Shown in pieces: positions 17,975 to 24,763 of a DNA stretch of 64,000 nucleotides; the first letter of the stretch is position 1, and every line of letters starts with the position of its first letter. The translations under genes and the position numbers were made by a program. The stretch is from the NCBI RefSeq assembly GCF_014207185.1, contig NZ_JACHCP010000004.1:248001-312000 (forward strand), written 5' to 3'. Below the pieces are notes generated by a model. It saw only the letters and a program-made list of their open reading frames with translations. It was not told the DNA's origin and did no database searches. This DNA is from Rhodanobacter sp. A1T4 (GTDB taxonomy: Bacteria; Pseudomonadota; Gammaproteobacteria; Xanthomonadales; Rhodanobacteraceae).

Positions 17975-18553
17975 TCAATGAGAGGCCACCGGTGAAACGG
18001 TCCAGCCGGTGACATCGAGTTGTGAATCTTTTCCATGAACATTTCTATCCCCGATATCGCCATACGTGCTGACTTCCATGCTCTGATTATCGGCAGCATG
18101 ATGAAAATTCATCGCGCATACCGCATCGCCGCTGCACGCACTCAATTCGGGTAGCTCGTCACAGGCCTTGCACGAATCCGTGCCTTTGGCGCATAGCTCT
18201 TTATAAGCTCCGCCAACGACATTGGCTTTGCACTTCAGATCCACGACGGGTTGCCAGCCCTGGGCTAATACTGCTTTGCGGAAATCGGCGTACGCCATGC
18301 CTTTATTCACGCCAACCAAAGATGCCGCAGTAGCAGATTTAGCATCTACCGTTTTTTGCGCTGCCGAGGTCGATGTTATTGCCGGTGCGCTCATTTTGCC
18401 GCTGGCCGTCGAGGACGATGCAGCGCTTAGTGTCGTTGCCGAGGCTGCACTGGCATTTGGCGACGCCGAATTATTGGGTTGGCAAGCCGATAGCACAAAC
18501 ATCAGTATCACGATGCCGCTACGCAGGAGGCTTTTTTTCATGGTGAAATGCAT
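17975..18553 (-). CDS. Putative immunity lipoprotein for the lysozyme-like effector
   Basis: 192 residues from the ATG at 18553, which has a GAGG site; an ATG four codons in (18541) is the alternative. The signal peptide ends in the lipobox VLSAC, followed by a Ser/Ala-rich linker. The C-terminal domain starts at NKGMAYADFRKAVLAQGW and has several Cys (CKA, ELCAKG, CKACDELPELSACSGD), probably disulphide-bonded in the periplasm. It is homologous to the frameshifted gene at 21097-21643, which shares the DMAYTDAHKTLLAQGW / CRICDEIPELSA pattern. That gene also precedes a lysozyme-like effector start, which supports lysozyme-inhibitor specificity. Confidence 0.75.
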   Translation of the reverse strand: MHFTMKKSLLRSGIVILMFVLSACQPNNSASPNASAASATTLSAASSSTASGKMSAPAITSTSAAQKTVDAKSATAASLVGVNKGMAYADFRKAVLAQGWQPVVDLKCKANVVGGAYKELCAKGTDSCKACDELPELSACSGDAVCAMNFHHAADNQSMEVSTYGDIGDRNVHGKDSQLDVTGWTVSPVASH

Positions 18554-18802
18554 AACTATTGCCTCATCACTGATCAGGACTGAATTGGCGCACTATCGCC
18601 GGTCGGCTTATCTACCCTTACAGGCGAGCCGTAAAAAAGCGACTGAGTCTTTTGCGTGGTGCATGGACTTAAATTTAAGCGAGGCGATCGTGCCTTTTGT
18701 TGCAACGCTAGAACTCCATGCGCCAGTACCCAGTTTCGGGCTGAACGAGTGAGTGACGACCTAGTCGAAATGCAAGCCAGGATCAGCATCAAGAGAAGTG
18801 GT

Positions 18803-19159
18803 TCACGGCACCGGCACCAGCGCATAGCCCCATTGATTCATGATGCTTTGCAGTATCGCGGCGTTGGTGGCGATACTGGCCTGAGGACAGCCTACCGTCA
18901 AATAGGTCTCGCGCACCGGGTAGGAGGCAAGTCCATCGAATCCGCTTTCGTCGTAAACGGCCAGGCCACCAGTAGGGTCGGTGGGGGTGTTCCACCAAAT
19001 AAGGGATGGGGTACAGGCAGGACCGCCGCTGGTGCCATAGCCGGAGATGCCGGCCATGCAGTTGTAGATAGTGCAAGCGTCAGGGGCCTGGGCATGGACC
19101 GGGCTCAGGCTGGCTACAGTGCCGAGGACGCTAGTGATGAGTAGAGCGCGTAGTTTCAT
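18803..19159 (-). CDS. Small exported Cys-containing protein, TrbM/KikA-like pattern
   Basis: 118 residues with a good signal peptide (MKLRALLITSVLGTVASLSP, then VHAQA) and a GGAGA ribosome site. The start of the mature part, ACTIYNCMAGISG then GGPACTPSL, resembles the Cys-spaced N-terminal pattern of the small TrbM/KikA-type proteins found with conjugative T4SSs. That is a by-eye resemblance only. It lies 35 bases after the M15 peptidase effector, in the same direction. It might be an accessory periplasmic factor of the T4SS or another immunity protein. Confidence 0.5.
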   Translation of the reverse strand: MKLRALLITSVLGTVASLSPVHAQAPDACTIYNCMAGISGYGTSGGPACTPSLIWWNTPTDPTGGLAVYDESGFDGLASYPVRETYLTVGCPQASIATNAAILQSIMNQWGYALVPVP

Positions 19160-19194
19160 GGCTGTCTCCGAGAGGTTGGTGGTTGATGCGTGGC

Positions 19195-20307
19195 CTAATG
19201 CGCATGCATGCTGGATTGCTGTTGCGGTATCAACGGTGCGGTTGGCTGCGGCGACGCTACCGCAAGCGCCGCCGCGCTGCTCTTGTCGATTGGTGTGTTC
19301 ACCGCTTCGGCGGTCTGCACGTGGGCGATGTGCCGCAGTGGCGAATCCGGTGGACCCTGCACGGCGAAGGCGTGAGAACCGTCCTCGCTCAGCCGTACCT
19401 CATTGATCGCGGTCAGGCCTTCGCGCTTGGCAGCCACCACCAGTGAGGCGGCCAACTGGTCGCTCTGCAGATCGGAGGTACGTCCCATGCCGGCATCGAG
19501 GTGGTGCACGGCGAGGCGCGCCTGTTCGTACAGAGCGTGGTCGGGGTTCTTCGGATCGGCAAGGCTGGGTACAACGTGCTTGGCCTGCGCGTGGTGAATA
19601 GCTTCCTGCGTTTTCGGTCCGGCAATGCCGTCCACGGTCAGGCCGTGATCGTGCTGGAAGCGTTCCACGGCGTGGCGGGTGTCGAGGCCGAAGTCGCTAT
19701 CGGCTTTCAAGGGGTGACCGTGGCCGTCTTGATAGCCGAGCATGGCGAGGTCCGCTTGCAGCGCATGCACGGCGGCGCCGTGGGCATCTTGGCGTAGGAC
19801 GTACTCGTGCGAGGCATTCGCCTTTTCGGAGGTGACCTGCCCGAGTGAGGCCTGGCTTTGACCCGCAGGGTGAGTGTGGTGCTGCTGATAATCCTGGTAT
19901 TGCCTGGTGGCGTTGGCTATCGCCGTCATCCGGTCAATGGGCGGATCGGCATAAAAATGCACTGGGTCAGGTGAGTTGAACCCGCCGCCCCATTGCAGGC
20001 CTGCGGCTTTCGCGGCTTCGCGAACAATCTTCTGATCGCTGGCCGACATAAGCATAAAGTCCTTGACGTCCACCGCGAATCCGGCCGAGTGCAGGCTGTG
20101 GGTCGCTGGCGTGATGGCGGTGGGGTCGTGGTGAAGCCCCGCCTGTTGTTCGGGTGTCCGAAACGCGCTGTTGAAACGGATATCCAGACCGTGCTTGTGG
20201 GCTTCCTCGACGAACGTATGAATTTTGGGGACCATGGACTGATCGAGAAACGTATCGCCTCGACCCGGCAGAGTCACCGGTACCAGATGTGTTTGCGGGT
20301 CATTCAT
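19195..20307 (-). CDS. X-T4SS effector: M15 peptidase + PG-binding + XVIPCD
   Basis: 370-residue predicted toxin cutting peptidoglycan stem peptides. The N-terminal ~150 residues are an M15 (VanY/L-Ala-D-Glu or D,D-peptidase type) zinc domain: FNSAFRTPEQQAGLH, then SLHSAGFAVDV with zinc ligands His ~73 and Asp ~80, and DPVHFY with the third ligand His ~117. A peptidoglycan-binding type 1 domain is at about residues 175-240. XVIPCD is residues ~246-370: PDHALYEQARLAVHHLDAG, GRTSDLQS, AASLVVAAKREGL, LSEDGSHAFAVQG, a TAEAVNT segment and a Gln-rich tail. No signal peptide; GGAGGA precedes the ATG. Upstream (60 bases) is a chimeric exported protein. Confidence 0.9.
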   Translation of the reverse strand: MNDPQTHLVPVTLPGRGDTFLDQSMVPKIHTFVEEAHKHGLDIRFNSAFRTPEQQAGLHHDPTAITPATHSLHSAGFAVDVKDFMLMSASDQKIVREAAKAAGLQWGGGFNSPDPVHFYADPPIDRMTAIANATRQYQDYQQHHTHPAGQSQASLGQVTSEKANASHEYVLRQDAHGAAVHALQADLAMLGYQDGHGHPLKADSDFGLDTRHAVERFQHDHGLTVDGIAGPKTQEAIHHAQAKHVVPSLADPKNPDHALYEQARLAVHHLDAGMGRTSDLQSDQLAASLVVAAKREGLTAINEVRLSEDGSHAFAVQGPPDSPLRHIAHVQTAEAVNTPIDKSSAAALAVASPQPTAPLIPQQQSSMHAH

Positions 20308-20367
20308 GAGCGATCCTCCGGTTTTGGTGCGGGTGCGCCGTGCGCAAGCGAGCGAAGCAATGTGGGC

Positions 20368-21030
20368 TCATTGCCAGTAACTGGCTTTGCGCTTCAGGTG
20401 GATGACTTGATGATTGCTTGAAAACGAACCGGTGAGCTGGGATGAGCCGATGGTTCCGGTAAAGGTGCCCCCCACGACCCCGGGTGGCAGCGCAAAATGG
20501 ATGGATGACCCGGATACTTCGGCTGGAACGACCACCGGAACCGTGGGCTCACCCTCACCCGACTGAAAGACGACGTAATAGCCCTGATTTGTGTTGACGA
20601 CGAAAACCTCGGTGCCAAGCACGTCGCCTTCTTGCGCGCTATAAGCCATGTTCGAATAAATGCCGGTGATTCTGATCTGCGCATTGCCGTTGGGTACTCC
20701 AAGCGGCTTGGTCTGAGCGCTGGCCGGCGCGGGAGTCATCACGAGCAGGCAAAGAAGAAGGGCGCAAACGGTAAAGAGGCATAGCGCTGGCCACCCGAGG
20801 CTTCTCGCACCACTAACGGAGCTTGGAACTTCGCGCGCGCAGCTTTTTGCTCCGTCATCAGCCCTTGGAACGCCATCGCTGGACAAATTCCCAGCAACGC
20901 CGGGCCTTTGACCCAACGTCAGTGGAGAGAAGTCGAAGGTCTGGCCGCCAGCATCGCCCGCATTGCCGCGATTGAAGGAGTTGTAGCCGCCTTCGCCTCT
21001 ACTAAACAGGTCGCCTAATCGATTGCTCAT
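20368..21030 (-). CDS. Chimeric ORF: lysozyme-effector N-terminus fused to exported protein
   Basis: 220 codons in two unlike parts. The first ~41 residues (MSNRLGDLFSRGEGGYNSFN..., DFSPLTLGQ) align with the start of the lysozyme-like effector at 17879 (MSNPLLDLMVQGESGAAGYN..., DFSSLTVGQ), including the Glu at position 13, and have a GGAGAAC ribosome site. After a short junction comes a hydrophobic segment (ALCLFTVCALLLCLLV) and a cleavage-like APASAQ, then a ~120-residue beta-rich domain ending KRKASYWQ. The second part looks like an exported immunity protein for the M15 effector that follows. It has no ATG, GTG or TTG ahead of its hydrophobic core until the far-upstream fused part, so it may be translated only as the fusion. 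Read as a deletion scar. Confidence 0.65.
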   Translation of the reverse strand: MSNRLGDLFSRGEGGYNSFNRGNAGDAGGQTFDFSPLTLGQRPGVAGNLSSDGVPRADDGAKSCAREVPSSVSGARSLGWPALCLFTVCALLLCLLVMTPAPASAQTKPLGVPNGNAQIRITGIYSNMAYSAQEGDVLGTEVFVVNTNQGYYVVFQSGEGEPTVPVVVPAEVSGSSIHFALPPGVVGGTFTGTIGSSQLTGSFSSNHQVIHLKRKASYWQ

Positions 21031-21096
21031 GCTCGTTCTCCGTGTGCATTCCGCAAAAGGGTCGATGGTTTCGATACCCGGTCTTCCGTTCTCTTG

Positions 21097-21643
21097 TCAC
21101 TTGGTCACTTGCCAATCCGAGACGCTCAAGCGCGAATCGTTGCCGGGCAACCTTCCAGTCGCTGATCGAGCCGGAGGCATTTATCGTCAGCCGTTGCCGG
21201 GCATGGGTGAAATGCACTGCCGCATCGCCTTCATCGCTGTACGCGCTCAGTTCGGGAATCTCGTCGCATATCCGGCATACCTTCAAATCTGGCGTGGCCT
21301 TGCAGAGAGCTTCGTTCGCACCGACGTGGGCCTTGCAGCGCAAATCTTTCTCCGGCGTCCAGCCTTGCGCAAGCAGCGTCTTGTGCGCATCGGTGTAAGC
21401 CATGTCTTTGTTTAACGCCCAACTAAGTGAGGAAGAGAAGGCTCTGGCCTGGGGCAGGGCAGCCGAGGCGGAATGCGCCGTAGTGGCTAGGGTGGAGCTT
21501 TGCGACCTCGGTGTGGCATTGCCCGCTGAGCAGACCGGCATGGCTCCGCACAGCCCTCCTACCAGGGCAAACAGTGGCGCGAACCTTTTTGCTCCGCTGA
21601 CAGAGCTTTTTGCCGCGATCCATATGCGATGCATAGTGTTCAT
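21097..21643 (-). pseudogene. Frameshifted orphan immunity gene (lysozyme-inhibitor paralogue)
   Basis: The frame from the ATG at 21643 encodes an exported protein whose C-terminal domain (LNKDMAYTDAHKTLLAQGW..., CRICDEIPELSAYSDE) matches the putative lysozyme-effector immunity protein at 17975-18553. Around 21150-21170 the homologous ending moves to the +1 frame: that frame reads GNDSRLSVSDWQVTK then stop at 21097-21099, matching GKDSQLDVTGWTVSP of the paralogue. The uncorrected frame runs on to 21002 with unrelated residues and overlaps the next start. Its first codons (MNTMHRIWI) match the DUF4189 genes upstream, so the 5' end appears borrowed. Its cognate effector is reduced to the stub at 21030. 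Confidence 0.65.
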
Positions 21644-21696
21644 GCGGGCGTAGGCGAAGGGCATCAGTTATTGAACCTGTACCGCTGGGCTGCAAG
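21617..21696 (-). repeat. Direct repeat copy A (gene-end/gene-start junction)
   Basis: About 80 bases closely matching 22154-22233, covering the last codons and stop of one gene, a 24-base spacer and the first codons of the next (MNTMHR.WI). The stop-to-start distance is identical in both copies, as expected from tandem duplication. Confidence 0.75.
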
Positions 21697-22180
21697 CGGA
21701 ATAAAAAGTGTGGCAATTGGAATTGCCATTAGCACTACAAATCTGCATGCCCGACTGAGTTGCCCTATCGATCGTTACCCCAGGGGTTACGTTAAAAGCT
21801 CTGTCGCCGACCATAATAACTACACATTCATTGCGATACGTAATTTGGAATTTGCAATTTGAGCCACCACCCTTGGCGCGGCAATCGGCCATGGCAGCTT
21901 CTTTGGCCCCAATCTCGGTTGGCATATTGACCACTGCTCCTAGAACGCCACTAGGTTCGTAAGTCGCAATCGCCCCCCAGCGATCTTCATAGTGCGTGGC
22001 GGGCGTTTGATTGTTGCCGCCGGGTTGTCCGCAACTCGGGATACCATCGTGTGTGCCGTAATAGCCTATGCCTGGTGGACACGGGCCCGCTCCTTCTTGG
22101 GCGTGAACCGCGCTGCTGGTAACCCATAGACCAGCAACCAGTACGATCGCCTTGATCCATAGGCGATGCATAGTGTTCAT
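21668..22180 (-). CDS. Exported DUF4189-like protein, copy 1
   Basis: 170 residues from the ATG at 22180 (an upstream ATG at 22201 is possible but lacks a ribosome site). A signal peptide ends SSAVHAQ. The mature part starts with a Gly/Pro/Cys segment (CPPGIGYYGTHDGIPSCGQP), then a DUF4189-like core, RWGAIATYEP..., with conserved Cys (ADCRAKG, NCKFQITYRNEC) and a C-terminal CHTFYSACS. A close paralogue lies 24 bases upstream. Function unknown. The position between virB6 and the toxin island suggests a T4SS-linked or immunity role, which is inference. Confidence 0.7.
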   Translation of the reverse strand: MNTMHRLWIKAIVLVAGLWVTSSAVHAQEGAGPCPPGIGYYGTHDGIPSCGQPGGNNQTPATHYEDRWGAIATYEPSGVLGAVVNMPTEIGAKEAAMADCRAKGGGSNCKFQITYRNECVVIMVGDRAFNVTPGVTIDRATQSGMQICSANGNSNCHTFYSACSPAVQVQ

Positions 22181-22233
22181 ACGGGCGTAGGCGAAGTGCA
22201 TCAGTTATTGAATTTGAACGGTCGGACTGCAAC
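22154..22233 (-). repeat. Direct repeat copy B (gene-end/gene-start junction)
   Basis: Partner of 21617-21696, at the junction of the two DUF4189-like genes. A third, shorter match (22682-22708) lies at the start of the first DUF4189 gene. Together they indicate repeated duplication of a DUF4189 unit. Confidence 0.75.
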
Positions 22234-22708
22234 CTGAAAAATAGGCGCGGCAATGATTATCTTCTTCACTACACTTTTTTACCCCAGCCTGGATAGCCGC
22301 TTCGACTGTTGCGCCGGCACGTGTAATGTGGGTTTTATCGCCTGCAACTAACGCGGCGCATTCGTTGGCATAGGCAATTTCCACTTTGCAGGTTACGCCG
22401 CCTTTAGCTTGGCAATCTGCAGTGGCCAATTGTTCGGCGCTGCTCTGCGTTGCTGCGTTATTAATCATCCCAACGCTGCCATGGGAGAAATCCGTGACAA
22501 TCGCCCCCCAGCGATCTTCGTAGTGCGCAGCGGGCGCTTGGCTGTTGCCGGGTTGTCCGCAACTCGGGATGCCATCGTGTGTGCCGTAATAGCCTATGCC
22601 TGGGGGACAAGGGCCGGCCCCTTCCTGGGCGTGTACCGCGCCGCTGGCAAGCCATAACCCCGCCATGAGAAGGATGGTCTTGATCCATATGTGATGAATG
22701 GTGTTCAT
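22205..22708 (-). CDS. Exported DUF4189-like protein, copy 2
   Basis: 167 residues; the ATG at 22708 has a strong GGAGGAAC site. Signal peptide (ending GAVHAQ), then the same CPPGIGYYGTHDGIPSCGQP segment as copy 1 and a DUF4189-like core (RWGAIVTDFS, TADCQAKG, TCKVEIAYANECAAL, CRAYFSGCS). It starts 18 bases after the virB6 stop, so it is probably in the virB operon. The core has diverged more than the N-terminal 50 residues between the two copies. Function unknown. Confidence 0.72.
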   Translation of the reverse strand: MNTIHHIWIKTILLMAGLWLASGAVHAQEGAGPCPPGIGYYGTHDGIPSCGQPGNSQAPAAHYEDRWGAIVTDFSHGSVGMINNAATQSSAEQLATADCQAKGGVTCKVEIAYANECAALVAGDKTHITRAGATVEAAIQAGVKKCSEEDNHCRAYFSGCSPTVQIQ

Positions 22709-22726
22709 GCAGATGTTCCTCCAGCG

Positions 22727-23857
22727 CTACGAGCCTGAGCTGCCCGAGGGCGTCGTTGGTGGCGCCTGGACCATTCGGTAGGCATTCCCGCCGAGAAGGG
22801 CATTGAGAGGACCGGAAACGGGTTGTTTGATCTGGTCCTGATGGGTGCCGGATTGACTGGAGCCGAGAGCCGTACCGTGGCTTAGTGAGCTAGCGCCACC
22901 ACTTTGAATATTGGAATTCGGTTGCTGTGTGTTTGGCGCCCCCGCGGGCCCCCGTGCACTGGGCTGGCTGGACGCGCCAGCGCCGCCGAAGGCGCTGTAA
23001 GCCATGAAACTCCCCAGCGTTCCCTGAAAGAAGTTGGCGGCCATCGGCGGCACGGTGACGATAAGCAGGGTCATCATCATGCCCAGGCCGCCTTGTTCCA
23101 AGGCCTGGTGAGAAATGCCTTCTACGTTGACACTGAAGGCCTTCGCCAGCAAGGCGGTGGTCCACATGCTCACGGCCACGCCGGCGGTGATTTTCAGCAC
23201 CATCGCCGTAACCAGGTTGAGCACAGCCATGGAGAACAGCGTGCCGATGCCGTACAGCAGCCAGCGCTGGAACAGCGGCTTGGTAGCGTTGAAGATCAGG
23301 CACAGAATAAATATCGGTCCCAGGCCGACAAACAGGGCTAGGGCAAAGGTGAACATCAGCAGCATCACGGCGGCGGTCATCGGCGGGCCGGCGGTGCCCA
23401 GGCCCGCCCAAAAGGCGGCATGGTTGGCCTGTTCGGCGTCTTGGGTATCATTGGAGATCAGTTGCACGGCGTCGATAGCGCTCATGGCCACTTCGGTATA
23501 GGCCAGATTCTTGTCGATGGAGGCGTCCAGCGTATCGGTGCTGCCGGTGACCAGCTGGTTGATTTCCGCGCCAAGGGTGGTGGTGGTCAGAGTGAAAATA
23601 TCGGAGCTGAAGATCGACATGGAGCTGGCGACGGTGACGATGAAGCCGATACGCGCCATGTTTACCACCACGCCCATCAGCGGCTCGCGCATCTGGCCGG
23701 TGATGATGCGGAAGCCCAGCACCATGATCCACAACGTGATCAGCAGCAACGCGATGCCCGACACGAAGGCCATCATCGACTGCATCATGGCGAAGCCGGC
23801 CGAGTTGATCATGCTGGTCAACTTGGCGTAAATCAGCGTGAAGAAGACAAAATTCAT
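22727..23857 (-). CDS. virB6: T4SS inner-membrane protein VirB6
   Basis: 376-residue polytopic membrane protein of the VirB6/TrbL family: several strong hydrophobic segments (IALLLITLWIMVLGFRIITG, the LMFTFALALFVGLGPIFILC region, MMMTLLIVTVPPMAANFF), a periplasmic Thr-rich loop between, and a Gly/Ser/Pro-rich C-terminal tail of ~90 residues. The segment GLGPIFILCLIFNATKPLFQRWL is typical of the family's central conserved region. Part of the inner-membrane complex of the T4SS. It follows virB5 by 93 bases. Confidence 0.9.
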   Translation of the reverse strand: MNFVFFTLIYAKLTSMINSAGFAMMQSMMAFVSGIALLLITLWIMVLGFRIITGQMREPLMGVVVNMARIGFIVTVASSMSIFSSDIFTLTTTTLGAEINQLVTGSTDTLDASIDKNLAYTEVAMSAIDAVQLISNDTQDAEQANHAAFWAGLGTAGPPMTAAVMLLMFTFALALFVGLGPIFILCLIFNATKPLFQRWLLYGIGTLFSMAVLNLVTAMVLKITAGVAVSMWTTALLAKAFSVNVEGISHQALEQGGLGMMMTLLIVTVPPMAANFFQGTLGSFMAYSAFGGAGASSQPSARGPAGAPNTQQPNSNIQSGGASSLSHGTALGSSQSGTHQDQIKQPVSGPLNALLGGNAYRMVQAPPTTPSGSSGS

Positions 23858-23950
23858 ATCCGTGCCCCTGTGGCGCCCTGCGCTCTTGAATCCTGTGGTG
23901 CGGCGGGTTTTCGGTCCACCGTGTTGACCCGCTTGTACGATCGTTTCATG

Positions 23951-24715
23951 TTAAGGGCCGACGTTTCCAATGGCGTTCTGGAAGGCCGTGTCTGGCAGGG
24001 CGTCGCCCAGGATGGAGCTGCCGCCGCCGTTGCCGTTGAGTGCGACGTGGCTGAGGATCTTCTGCTGGTCTTCCATGGTTTTGATGATGGCGTCGTCGGC
24101 GTTCATCTGCGCCTGCCAATTACTCATTTGGGTTGTGAGCTGGCTGCTGTAGGTAGTGGCCTGGGTGGTCGTGGAGCTGCTGGTGCCCATATTGCTGATG
24201 CCGTTGGCCATGGCGGTGAGCTTTTGTAGCGAGGTGCTGTAGGCGTTGAGCGTGTTGAGCATCAGCACGGTCTGGTTGTATTTGTCCACCTGGGTGGTGA
24301 CGATTTGCGCGCAGATTTGCTGCTGGCTTTGATCCATGTTCTGACTGAGCATCGAGGACATGCTGCTCATCAGGGAGCCGACGACCCCCCCGCTGGAGCC
24401 ACCAGAGCATTTGGCCTGGATAAGCGAGCTTGGATCGCTGATCGGCTGGAGGTTGTTGGAAAATGGCGAGATGTTGGTGCCCAGGCTTTCAGCGCTGGTG
24501 ATCATTTGTTCGTATTGCTTAACTTGTTCCGCGTATGCCGTGACTTTTTGGAAGGTGGCCATCAAACCCGTAGTTTTTTCCTGAACGGTATCTTGGACCA
24601 AAATACCCGTTTGAGCGTGGACGCTGCCGCTGGCGATTGCAGTCAAGGCCAAGGCGAACGCCACCAGGAGCGGAGAGCGGAGACCGGGGTTGGAGCAGGT
24701 GGTTGAGTGTTGCAT
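23951..24715 (-). CDS. virB5: T4SS VirB5-like protein (minor pilus subunit)
   Basis: 254 residues with a signal peptide (AFALALTAIASGSVHAQ). The mature part is mostly helical, Ser/Gln/Met-rich, with ATFQKVTAYAEQVKQYEQMI near the N-terminus, the coiled-coil pattern of VirB5/TraC/TrbJ proteins. Position between virB4 and virB6 supports the call; sequence conservation in this family is low. Confidence 0.8.
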   Translation of the reverse strand: MQHSTTCSNPGLRSPLLVAFALALTAIASGSVHAQTGILVQDTVQEKTTGLMATFQKVTAYAEQVKQYEQMITSAESLGTNISPFSNNLQPISDPSSLIQAKCSGGSSGGVVGSLMSSMSSMLSQNMDQSQQQICAQIVTTQVDKYNQTVLMLNTLNAYSTSLQKLTAMANGISNMGTSSSTTTQATTYSSQLTTQMSNWQAQMNADDAIIKTMEDQQKILSHVALNGNGGGSSILGDALPDTAFQNAIGNVGP

Positions 24716-24763
24716 GGCATTCTCCTTGGCTGAAGTTGCAGTGTGTTCCCAGTGTGTCGCGTG

